64,000 nucleotides of DNA, taken from NCBI GenBank assembly GCA_007026445.1, contig VDMD01000072.1, positions 62,001-126,000 of the forward strand, written 5' to 3'. Shown here piece after piece: positions 10,601 to 20,900 of this stretch (positions are counted from its first letter, which is position 1; every line of letters starts with the position of its first letter). This DNA comes from Schizophyllum amplum. Its lineage: Eukaryota > Basidiomycota > Agaricomycetes > Agaricales > Schizophyllaceae. The notes under the pieces are model-generated. The model saw only the letters and a list, made by a program, of their open reading frames with translations. It had not been told where the DNA came from and made no database searches. The position numbers and the translations under genes are program-made.

Positions 10601-12600
10601 AGGATGGCCATGATGGGACCGGGGCTAACATCGCCGGGGGCGCGCGCGACGGAGCTAGCGAGACGCGCCAGCGCGGAAAGTCCGCCGCGATTGGCGCTGG
10701 TTCCGCGCGTGAGACGCTTGCTAGCCCGGGTTCGCTGGCGATGCGCTCCGGCGAGGCGCGCGCGCATGGCCCCGAGCGCACGCCGATCAAGACACTGAGC
10801 TACAACATTCGTGCGCGGATAACTGGATGCCCGGCGGGGGAAGAAGCGATATGCGGGAGGCAACCGCGCGTACGCATGTAGCCGAAATGCTCGCGTTGGG
10901 GGAGCGCGCGCCGCTCGCACGAGGAACGCCAGACGCGTTTGGGCCGATGAGGATACCAGCCATATTGACGCCAGCGCAGCCTCGTGGCCAGGGAATAGCC
11001 GCGTTGGCTCATCGACCACCGCGAGTTGTGCTGCAAGCCGGTACGCATCCTCGCGTCCCCGTCGCGGTAGGGCGCTCATGTCGTTCGAGACGCATGCACG
11101 AATCACCGGGGCCGGCGCTTGTTCTGCGCGTGGCTTGTTCTGCGCGTGCGTCGCTTGCTGCAGAGCGTCTCTTGACTCAGTATTCTCGAGGGACCTCGCA
11201 GGCGAGACGGAGATTAAAGAGTAGTCAGCAGTGTTAGCGCGAGGAGCGTCCTTGACGCGCCATATTCCCGTGCCCCCCGCTCTCCCGCTGTCTTTGTCCC
11301 AGCTAACATGTAATCCGATGCTTCGAAACCATTCGCAACGCTGGAAGGAGGTTGATGAAGAAACAGGGTAGGAGAGCGCGGTGATCAGGTGTGATGGTAA
11401 GCGGTGAGAGCGGATGACCGTGTCGGGAACGGAGCATCGTTCGCACGGGGAACGCCAGACTCGGGAGGGGAACGGCGAAGAGAGGCTGTCGACATCGAGA
11501 TGTGTTTGTAGACGTGGACTGCCGGTACGCGCACTGGTCCCGCGAGGGCGACGCTCGCCTGGGCGTGTCCTCGGGTGCTTGTGCCGGCCGAGACGCGGAG
11601 TTGAGGGCACCATCCTTAAAGGCGCGCACATCGAAGCCGGCAAGACGCGACAGCGCAGGGAGCCCGTCGCGACCGGTGCTGATCCCGCGCGCGCTTGCCG
11701 TTGCGGGCTCGCTGGAGGCGCGCGCGCTCTTGAGCTTCGGCGCGAAGGCCGCGGGGCGCTGAGCTCACACCGGTGGAGGCGCTGAGCCCACGCCGGGGCA
11801 GCTCTCACGCCCGTGGCGCCGGGGAACGAGCAGCTGGAGCCCCGTAGGGTAGGAGAGTGGGGACGCGACGCTGCGGGCCACTGGATGATCAACGTGTGGA
11901 GGGGGTACGCCAGAGGACGGCCGCGGGTACGCGCCGTGATCGAGAGGCTCGCGTTGAGGGGGAGCGCCGTCCGCACAGGAAATGCCAGACTCGGGAGGGG
12001 GACGGCGAGGATGCCGGTAGCGCTGACGGCCCTGGCTCGCTCGTGGTCCAGACAATAGCCGCGTTGGCTCATCGGCTACCCGTGGCTGCGAGACGGTATG
12101 CAGCCGCGTCCTCGCGTCCTCGTCGCAGTGTGGCACTCATGTCGTTTGAGACGCGCGCGCAGATCGCCGCGGCTGGCGCTTGTTCAGCGCGTGCATCGCT
12201 TGCTGCGTAGCCTAACTTGACTAGGTATCCACGAGGCACCTCCCAAGCGGGACGTTCGAAGTGCGCTGGCGCAATTGAAAGAGTCGTTAGCTGTGTTCAC
12301 GCGGTGAGCGTCCTCAACGCGCCGTATTCCCATGCCCCCCAGTCTGTCCTGCCCCTCCTCCTCTGCTTCCTGATTCCCAAGACGTGTGGCGAAGGCTCCT
12401 GTGATGCTTGCAAGAAGGGAAGGAGTTTGGCGGGAAACCAGTGATCGAGCTGTGATGGCGAGAGGAAAGGACGAAGTCGATGATGGGAGAGTGATGTCGT
12501 GATGGCAGTATAGTTCTAAAGGCATGTACGAGTAGACAGCTTGAGGGAGAGACCGAAGTTGGATAAAGAGTGACTGAAGAATGAATATATCGCTAACCGC
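7660..12600. repeat. GC-rich degenerate repeat region without supported genes
   Basis: About 5 kb is built of related, diverged GC-rich segments. A landmark, GAGCTCACGCCGGTGGAGGC followed by GCTGAGCCC, recurs near 8794, 9303, 9661, 10523 and 11761. A second landmark, GTACGCGCCGTGA with GCTCGCGTTGAGGG, recurs near 9800, 10870 and 11930. Long minus-strand frames exist (371 codons at 8838-9953, 650 codons at 10120-12072), but their translations are low-complexity Arg/Ala/Ser strings repeating in step with the DNA, so I do not call genes. It could be a decayed satellite or stacked old transposon fragments. Confidence 0.7.
10800..12340. repeat. Diverged tandem repeat with a unit of about 1.06 kb
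   Basis: The landmark ATAGCCGCGTTGGCTCATCG occurs at about 10997 and again at about 12054, roughly 1,057 bp apart. The following about 300 bases stay alignable in both copies (GGTACGC/GGTATGC, CGCTCATGTCGTT, GGCGCTTGTTC, ATTCCCGTGCCCCCC). Earlier landmarks near 9.8 kb fit one more copy. Confidence 0.75.
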
Positions 12601-12949
12601 CGGATATGGCGCGTAAGCTGATCAACGTAGCTAGTAATGGCGCGTCCGTTGCCAGTAGAGGCACACAGATCGCCTGTCGCAGCATACATGATATAGAAGG
12701 AACAATGTCCGGGAACGCGGGGCGCACGGATTGCCGGAAGAGGCACATCCGCTGCTCATCGTCGAGTCGGGTGTTCCCGGAACCGCCGCTGAAGGCGCAC
12801 CGCTCGACTCGACGGAGCAGAACAGACAGCACAGATGCTGAATGTCCTGAAGGCACGCTGCAAGCAGCTGCCGCTGGCAACGATGGGCACACCGCCGCAG
12901 AAGGCGCTATCGTGCTGCTAAACTACGGACTCGCTAGTGGAGTCCGCGG

Positions 12950-13345
12950 TCATGCCACCATTGTGATGCGCTCGGGCATCGCTGCGTTCAGAGACTCCGT
13001 GCGAGAGCCGTGGGTGAGCACGAGATGCTGCGCGGGGTGCTGGACCAGCTGAAAGGAGCCTCGTACCGGACGTGGTAGCGTCCGACGGCAGGCTGTCTAT
13101 GATATGAGCCCGTGTGCCAGGTGTGTTAGCAACCGACCACGGGCTGTCAATGATATGAGCCCTCCGCTGGATGTTTGAGCATCCGCGGGGGGCTAGGCGA
13201 TACGGGAACCAAACGAGACGACAGACAAGATCAAAGGGTAAAAGCTATCTAGACAAATACATGCAAACTGACTATATACCGGGTCGGACCGATGTACCGG
13301 GCTTCGGCCGTGTCCACCGATATCCCAGCCATACCACAGAGGGAG
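12950..13345 (-). repeat. LTR-like direct repeat, left copy
   Basis: It shares several blocks with 14985-15700 in the same order and orientation: GTCATGCCACCATTGTGATG, GGGCTGTCAATGATATGAGC, GGGTAAAAGC and CCATACCACAG. The copies are diverged and the right one is longer. With the gag-like gene read on the minus strand this would be the 3' LTR. Exact ends and target duplication are not clear. Confidence 0.5.
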
Positions 13346-14771
13346 CCACGAGTGGTTCGTCATTCGGCCGGGGTCGCGCCACATAAGGCGCCGGAGCCAC
13401 GGCATCCTGGGAGGGGCCTAAGGACCAAGGCCCCCTCGTAGAGGCTCGCTCGGAGACAGCGGAAGCGCGAGAGCTGGGGCGGTCTGCTCGGTAGACGGCC
13501 GTGTAAGGTACCCGTCCGTCCTGGCGATAGTATTCCTCCAATTCCTTCGCCTTGACGGCGTCGATCACGTCGAACTTTTCTCGGTAGTCAGGACGCATAG
13601 CGAGCTTTGCCAGCTCCATGCGGGGTGAGGACGTCCCGAAACGGGAACGAATCGAGGAGAGCGTGGACTTCTGGGAAGCAAGGTCGCCGAACTCGATTTC
13701 GTTCGCCAAGATCCGAGTCAGGGCTTGAAGGCGCGACTCGATGTAACGGTCCGCCACTTGCAGCCGCCGTAGGAGAGATACGAGCGCTAGTATAACTTCC
13801 TGCGCGTCCTCGTGCCCTCCAACGATCTCGAGGAGTTTGTAGCCGGGATCGACCAAGAAGATTTGTCGGTTAGGCGTCTCGAAGAAGTTCCCGATGGCGG
13901 AGATGATCTGATTCCCAGCGACTGCCAGGTGCGAGATCGTCTGGAGGTACAAGGGATTGACACAGTGGAGCTGCTTGGACATGTCGTCCGGGCTGACGAA
14001 AGCCCACAGAACCGTAGGGTTGAGGGGGACGACCTTCAAGGTTTCGACTCCCTCCGAGAAGCAGTCCCAGATGTGGTCGCGGTGATGAGACTCGTAGCGC
14101 ATGACGGCGCAGCGGATGACGTGCGTTTTGTAGGTACTTTTGCCAGGAAGTACGCCGTCGATAGCGCCATAGGGGGCGAGCGGGTCCTCCTCCTCTCCTT
14201 CGTTCCATAACCCGCCGCATAGGCGCTCCACCGATTCCTCCAAGTTCTCGTCGTAGCAGCCGAAGTTCGTACCCCAGTAGACTGGCAAGGGGGAGCGCGA
14301 CTCCTCCTCCCGTTCTGCCGACGAGTGGGAGTGGAGCGCCGCCGAAATGCTCTGAACGTCACGCGCGCTTGAGGACAGCGAGATGTTAGAGAGTCCGGGA
14401 GGGGCTTGCGGCGTCGGCGAGGCCACTTGAGGCCCTTCGTCTTCCGTCGGCGCCAGAATTGACGCGGCCGTCCTCGGGAGGAACGGGGAGGGGACGGCGA
14501 TGGCGTACGCTGCGGGGGTCTCCAACGAGCCAGACGCTACGGGAAGCGCTCCTGCTGTTGGAGGGGTCGCATCCTCCGACGCCCCGCGCGGCGCCTCCGC
14601 AGGATGGTCCCGTCCCGCGGGGGCATTCGACACGGTGCGATTAGAAGACGGAGATTCCTCCGCTGCCTCAGCGGCACGATCGGGGGGAGTTCGAGGGTGT
14701 ACAGGATCCGGAGGGGGATTTACGGCTTGTCGCTTTTGGTAGCGTTTGGAGCGGTTCGAAGTTTGCGACAT
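13272..14771 (-). CDS. Gag-like or unknown protein, about 500 aa, between LTR-like repeats
   Basis: A single uninterrupted frame from ATG 14771 to 13272 gives about 499 residues. The first 160 residues are Pro/Ser/Ala-rich and disordered. The middle (YWGTNFGCYDENLEESVERL onward) is folded-looking and rich in leucines. The tail is basic and Arg/Ser-rich, and reads into the left LTR-like repeat. No zinc knuckle, protease, reverse transcriptase or integrase motif is visible here or in the neighbourhood. An intact frame between direct repeats suggests a gag-only, non-autonomous LTR element. It could also be a host gene of unknown function beside two repeat copies. Confidence 0.55.
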   Translation of the reverse strand: MSQTSNRSKRYQKRQAVNPPPDPVHPRTPPDRAAEAAEESPSSNRTVSNAPAGRDHPAEAPRGASEDATPPTAGALPVASGSLETPAAYAIAVPSPFLPRTAASILAPTEDEGPQVASPTPQAPPGLSNISLSSSARDVQSISAALHSHSSAEREEESRSPLPVYWGTNFGCYDENLEESVERLCGGLWNEGEEEDPLAPYGAIDGVLPGKSTYKTHVIRCAVMRYESHHRDHIWDCFSEGVETLKVVPLNPTVLWAFVSPDDMSKQLHCVNPLYLQTISHLAVAGNQIISAIGNFFETPNRQIFLVDPGYKLLEIVGGHEDAQEVILALVSLLRRLQVADRYIESRLQALTRILANEIEFGDLASQKSTLSSIRSRFGTSSPRMELAKLAMRPDYREKFDVIDAVKAKELEEYYRQDGRVPYTAVYRADRPSSRASAVSERASTRGPWSLGPSQDAVAPAPYVARPRPNDEPLVAPSVVWLGYRWTRPKPGTSVRPGI

Positions 14772-14984
14772 GTCGAGCAACGATGTAGGCGAGGGTGGAG
14801 ACAGGACTGACGAGAGCTAGCCCGGCTCCTTTAAGGACGGCGGGAGTAGCGGTCTCCCTGTGCCTCGTAACCGGGCAGATTCGGAAGCTCGAATTTGGTC
14901 CCGTCTTGTCTGAAGAATTTCCGTGATGTCGCTAAGCAGATAGCGACGGGAGCTGTCGTCGAAAGGGTAGCCATCTCGTCGAAG

Positions 14985-15700
14985 CTCCACGGTCATGCCA
15001 CCATTGTGATGCGGTCGTGCATCGAGCGTTCGGAGAGAGCTCCGGCGAGATGGGTAGGACTGTAGGTGTCGCCGAGGGGATGGTACGGGAGGCGACGTGG
15101 AAGGAGTGGAATAGGAATAGAGCACTGCCTGAGCGCGTAAGGAATGTGAATGAGGTGAAAGGGAGAGAGCGGCGGGAGCATAGGGGATCGCCGCTGAAGG
15201 CGCAAGGTCCTGGGGGCGGGGAGCTCCCAGGGGCCGAGCGCCCAAACGATCGTGACGCCGCAGAGGCGCAGGATGTCGTGAGGGCGGGATACGCCACGGA
15301 GGCGCTGAACGCCGCTGAAGGCGCAGGTGCCGCTGAAGGCACTCGCGGTAGCCGTAGACGGCGCGCGTACCTAAGTGAGCCCGAGTGCTGGATGGCTGAG
15401 CATCCGCCAAGGGCTGTCAGTGATATGAGCCCGCGTGCTGGATGTGAAGCATCCGCCGCGGGCTGTCAGTGATAGGAGCCCGCCGCTGGTACGGGACGTA
15501 CCGCGGAGGGCGACGAGACGAGACACGAGGCACGAAGCAGACGAGACGATGGGTAAAAGCAAGATGATATTACGGCAGATCTACCGCCGCTTAACCAAGA
15601 GTCACGCTCACGTGCGCGTGTCACAAGAATACAATAAGTAAGTACGGCCCGTAGGCCGTCGAGCATGTCCATAGTCCATCCATACCACAGTGGGCCATAG
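14985..15700 (-). repeat. LTR-like direct repeat, right copy, with palindromic tandem units
   Basis: This counterpart of 12950-13345 would be the 5' LTR for the minus-strand gag-like gene. Near 15380-15500 it holds three tandem units of about 57 bp, each a near-palindrome running from GAGCCCG, GCTGGATG and CATCCGC to CGGGCTGTCA. The left copy has about two such units. Confidence 0.5.
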
Positions 15701-15708
15701 GCAAAGTC

Positions 15709-17125
15709 GTGCGCTTGAATCCCGGATCCCTCAGCAAGACGAACAATGCAAGGAACGAGTACACACCTCAATATCTGTTCAATGCATACGTCTCTCTCAC
15801 CTTCGGTGCCGCACCAAACGCTTTCCCGGGTCCGAAAAGCGAGGAGAACGGGCAGGAAGCTACCGCCGATGTATATGCTGGGGGGCGATGTAAGCCATCA
15901 CCTGCTGTGCACAAGCCAAGGAGGACACGCACCCGCCCAAGTGGCATCTGTCTGTTGATCGTACGGGTATGCAGCGCGCGCATTGACACGCATTTGAGAA
16001 GAACGCCAGCGGACGCTGGGGGGCAAGTCAACGGCGGTACGAAGGACAAAGCAGGAGACCTGCCAGTGATAGCCATGCCGCGCCGCTTGTTGCTCCAGGT
16101 ATTGCCCAGTAAAGTTCTGGCATATCGACAAACGACGGGGTGCATGAGTGCATCAGGAAAATCCGCTTGTGTCAATTTTCTTGCGAATCTGCCGCGTTCG
16201 AAAACGGCACGAATAGCCTCCAGTAGTATCTGGTCTCTCGTCACTTATGAGCTTGCGGATCCGCGAGAGGGACAACACGCTCACGGCGATTCGCCGCTCG
16301 GCGGTGGTACAACGACCGAGGTGTGGAAAGACGGGCTAGACGCATGCATGAGCGCGCAGCTGAGAGCAAAGAATAGACAAGACGCACCGCTCCAGCATAC
16401 CGGATATCTCGCTCTCCTCATCAACAGGGGGCCGAACCTCCCGGTGCAAGTCGCTGGACCAGTAGCAAAGGGCGCTGGGATGCTGTTCAGAAGGGACGAT
16501 AAGAGCGAAGGAATGAAGTTAACGACTACAAGGGAGTGCCGTTGGTCGCTCCGGCTGTCGTGCAGCTCGGCACTCACGCGTCAAATGTCGAGGCATACGC
16601 GCGCTGCAAAGATACCGCACGCCGACGAGCTATTTGCGCTGGTCAGAGAGCAAGCACGAGCGTGTAGACGAGATATACCGGCAATATTGCGACTTGTGTA
16701 CGAGACTTCGGAGTACCAAGGCGGTACGGCAGACGTTCAGCTTACTCGTTATGTCATGGGCATCAGCGTGCAGGCGACAACGCATACGCGGCACGCACGG
16801 TTCAGAGTATCGCTTTCGAGCATGACACGAATCGCTTCCAGTATCTCGTCTGTTCAAATTTCTTACGAACTCGCCGATTTCCGAAGGAGGACTTTGAAGG
16901 CTGGGGGATGCATCAGTAGCTACGCAAACGGCGAGGCAAAGGACTTTACCACAGCAATGGTTCGCCAATCATCACTGGAGACGGGCTACATTTGCGCACC
17001 ACGCAAACCCGGTGCGGATGAGCAGTGTGCTCCTGTGGATGCGTTATTCAGCACAACGATTGTTGCGTCATGCCCGCTCACTAGATCCTACTCCGGCGCA
17101 TCAAGTCTGCGCGGGACAGCTGGGT
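15709..17125 (+). pseudogene. Open reading frame interrupted by the giant element
   Basis: An open frame runs from 15709 into the left end of the giant element and would stop at 17151. If the element and one copy of its TGGGT duplication are left out, the same frame goes on from 49476 to a stop at 49642. I recognise no domain. Two diverged internal copies of an IAS-rich stretch ending YELAD lie near 16200 and 16830. The minus strand is also partly open, so coding status is doubtful. The continuity argues for a clean insertion even if the frame is not a gene. Confidence 0.3.
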
Positions 17126-17185
17126 GTATGGCGGTTACATTGCACATTTAATATACGAGACTAATTTGCGCTTTTTTGACCATTT
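17121..17185 (+). repeat. Left TIR of giant element with 5-bp target duplication
   Basis: TGGGT at 17121-17125 is the target copy. The TIR occupies 17126-17185 and is identical to the right TIR apart from A versus G at its 13th base. Confidence 0.85.
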
Positions 17186-17229
17186 TGCACTCTAAGTTAC
17201 TCGCACAACGCCTAATTTCTCCTTCAAAA

Positions 17230-17550
17230 CATAGTGTCGAAGGCCAGATAATTACGACACAATTAAGCCCTTTCTGCGAAAGTTTGGACTGGCCTTTTTG
17301 GTGGCGCTACAAAGTTTTAAAAGCCTTTCGAGAAGATACGCAACTTACCCGACCCCGTCTCAAACAAGACAGAATAAGCGATACATTTCTTGACCCTGGC
17401 GATACTGTTTAAGGTCCATAGGCTGGTACGACAGTTTCCCGTGCTCAGACCCGCGTGTCGCCCATATGGCGACACTTACCCTGACTGCCTGTGGCGACAC
17501 TTTCCCTGGACTGCAGGCTAGACAACACTTTCTGAGGGGTATGGCGACAC
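17230..17550. repeat. Subterminal repeat array, left end
   Basis: Copies of GGCGACACTTT or its complement occur here, including near 17466, 17494 and 17539, with looser matches near 17232 and 17425. They are in the orientation opposite to the right-end array, as expected for binding sites at transposon ends. Confidence 0.75.
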
Positions 17551-17646
17551 TTTGCAGTTCGCAAGGGCCGAAGTGGCAGCAGGTTAATGGGTAGGCCAGG
17601 CCAGGCGGCTATTAGAATTAAGTAACTATAAGAAGGTGTTGGTATA

Positions 17647-17973
17647 CTGTACCGGCATGACCACATGTTCACATAACGCGTAACGGGGGCCTCTGAACTG
17701 AACCTAAGCCGGTTCCGTAACGCGTAACGGCGGGTTTTTTGAGACGCCACATGGCTTAAATAATCGCATTTTAGCTCAAAGTTTCGTATTTTTTGTTCAT
17801 TCGAGCGCTAAACGCATTGTTTTGCTCTTCTGAGTACGTTAGGTCCTCCAAATATGTCAATTTTTGCTTTATAACGCGTTGGAAGGCCGGTCCGGGCCTC
17901 CGTGAACTACGTTCGGGAGTTGTTCACAGCGTAACGCGTAACGCCCAGTGAACTTACGGTCATGCCGGTACAG
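17647..17973. mobile_element. 327-bp MITE with TA duplication
   Basis: Ends are CTGTACCGGCATGACC and its exact complement, flanked by TA on both sides. The interior contains paired GTAACGCGTAACG blocks near 17675, 17720 and 17930. No coding capacity. TA duplication and short TIRs suggest Tc1/mariner-type mobilisation. Confidence 0.7.
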
Positions 17974-17984
17974 TAAGTAAAGCT

Positions 17985-20900
17985 CTATAGGGTGGGCTGG
18001 GGCTGCCCCTTATCTCCCATGATCTTGGCGAAGACCAGGCTATCTAGGAAGGCCTGGTTGTCACAAGTGGCATCCAGTCCTTGGCTTATAGCCTGCTTGA
18101 TTGTGTCTACACCAATCTCTGCAGTCTGCCACATGCTGGCCTGATTAAACCAGACACAGGAGCCTCGCCCTGAAGCCCCACCATCTAGACGCCTAGAGTT
18201 CTGGGGTGTCGGGAAGTCTGCGCCGTCCGTGACGCAAACCTCAAGGTCTGCAAGAGATCAGCTTGAGGAAGAAGGATAAGGGTAAAAAGCGAGATGCTTA
18301 CTGGATATATCAAAGTTGAAGTGGTAAAAAAGAGCGGAAGGGTAGGCCACAAACACGCCTGGCGGGATTTGGAGAATAATGCCAGCCTCCCAGCTGAGGC
18401 GGTAAGGTATTTGCAAAGACCCCGGACAGTTGTCCATCACGTAGTTGAAAAGTCCTCGGATCACTTACCCACACAGCCACAGCCCCCCGGCACTGGCTCC
18501 AGGCTCGGGGGGCATCCCGAGCGCACCGCCCGTTTAGGCAGGGGCCCGCGAGCCGCTCGCCTGGCACACCCGGCTCGCTCCCGCGCTCGCCGCGCGCCGC
18601 ACGCGGCCTCGACCGCCTTCCCGTTTGGGCGCGGCGGTCAATCGGCGTGCTCGGGGGCATCGCGCACGCTCGCGCTGCCACTGCCGCTGCCCCTCCCTTC
18701 GTCACTCATAGTTTGTATATGCAATAAAATATGTATATTTTGAATATATAAATGCGAGAATACACACGAGAGAAGTACGTGAAACGCGGCGAAAAATTTT
18801 GCCGGCGCGTCGCGCGCTTGTTGAGTGGCGGGGGCCAGGTCAGTGTATGTGTACGTGTAAGGGGATGGGGGGTGGGTGGGGGTCTTTGAATACAATCCCA
18901 TCGTTGGGGAGCGCGGCATGGAGGACGGGCCGCGCAGGAGGCGGGCGCGGCGCGGGAGGACGCGGCGGGCACTCTGGAGGACGCGGCGGGCACTCGGGCA
19001 GGGCGCAATGACGCGGGGCTGGCGAGCGGCGTTCTCGGCCTCCGAGACTGACAGCTTGTCGCGCAGCGGAGCGTACGCCGACCGGCGAGGCATGGGGAGG
19101 GTGGAGGGTGGTGGTGACGTGCGGCGCGGGTGCTGTTGGCCACCCGATCGCGTTGCATGCCGTCGCTTGCAGAGGGCCCCGGCATCATTGCCTGGCATCG
19201 CGTAGCCATCCGCTACCCGCCCGATGTCGCTAGAATGTAGCGCGGCCGGCAGGGAGGCGTCAAGAGGTGGGCGAGTGCCAGCCTACAAGACGGGTGAGGG
19301 GAGGGTTCGCGGGCGATGGGGGGCGCGACTGGGCGTACGCGCTGAAAGGGTCTTTTGAGACCTGCCGAAAGGGGCCGCTGTTGCGCGGGAGCGACGCACG
19401 TCGGCGTGAGCAGCTGCAGAGCGCGAGAGGCGCTCGGCAGCTGCTTCCCTGGTTCGTTATTAGCATACATCGGACTGCTGAAATAAGGACGCACCTGGAG
19501 GGGACTCCCCAGAGTCCCCCCGCCCCTATACTGAAGGCCCGCTGCCCATCGAGCCGCTGTTGAGGCGGCGGGCGCGTCGCAAATGGTGGCGAGATGAGAG
19601 CGAAGCGCGTTACGTCACGTCACGAACGCGCTCATTTTGAGCGCGTTCGAGATGAGACGCAGCGCGATTCCCGCGCACCCAGGCCTCAGATGAGCGCGAT
19701 TCTTTGTAGATCTACGCTATTCTATGTAATAAATTATGATATTCTGTCACTGTTCAGCCTTGAGGTCAGCAACATACTGGAATAGCAGCATATCACTCCA
19801 AGATCTCTTCCCTCATTGACTGTTCAGCTTAATCTATTTCATCTGAGAGATTTGAGGCTCTGAATTTACCTGGAGAGGGTACAGTAATGCCATTAGACTA
19901 TGCCCCAACTTTGACTGTAGCTGAGCTAGCAAAAGAGAGCTCAGAATGGCCAGGTCTACACCTTATGAAAGAGTGAAATCTGTCGAAAGCTGCAGCAGAA
20001 CTTTTGGTGTATAATATGATCATTTTGGGTCCTATTTCTGTTTTATCTTTGTAAGTCTAGACTATCATATGTATTCTAATGGATCCTGGCTTCAAATACG
20101 CGCCGGAATGTGTCCGAGACGTCGCCGCGGTCGTCGAGCGCGTCGGCGGCGAACCTCGGATACCGGACCGGGGCACCGAACCCGCGCGATCAAGCCCTTC
20201 CCATCCTCAACCACGACCGCCCAGCCGCCCCCAGCCGCCCTCGCTTCTTCACTCAACGTACTAGAAGACCAGATATTCAAACACAATGTTTGGCGCTGCA
20301 GCAAACGAAAATACATGCAGTGGAGCAGGGGTGCGGGAGGTGGGCTGCGCGCCTGCTCCCGCGCTGCAGGTGCGTGTGGATGGCCCAGCGCGCGTCGCGT
20401 TCTCGCTGACGGATCCTCAGTACGAAATAAACGTAGGCTTCACGGCTAAAACAAGGAAGCGCACGCAAGCGTCAGCGTGAACGCCCGCCAACGCCCTGCC
20501 TCGCCTGCGCAGTCGGCGCGTCCCGAACGCACGATGCGCTTTGGGCGTGTTCTCAACCACACAAGAGCGAGCAACATGGCCAGATCAACCCCCTCCCTTC
20601 CTCGATTGCCCTCGCACGCACATACGCGCGTCGGGGGAAAGCCGCTCAAGTACTCATTGCACCGGGAATTCGCGGCTTTCCCCTCGGCCAGCATGCGTGC
20701 GAGGGGCGCTGTACCGGCACTCGAACACGCGCACGCAAGCCGCGTCAGCCATCCGTGGGCTAAGCAAACCCCACGACACATCCACCTCCTTCTACCCCCC
20801 CCCCCCCCCCCTCCCCTCCCCTCCCGCGCCGCTTCTCGCACTGCCTCCCGCACACGAGCAAGCTTCGCTGCGTAGCTCGCAAGCGCACGGCGCGCTGTAA

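Noticed and set aside
10120..12072. 650-codon minus-strand open frame, and 371 codons at 8838-9953
   Set aside because: The translation is repetitive Arg/Ala/Ser/Pro following the DNA tandem repeat. GC-rich repeats stay open by composition and no domain is visible.
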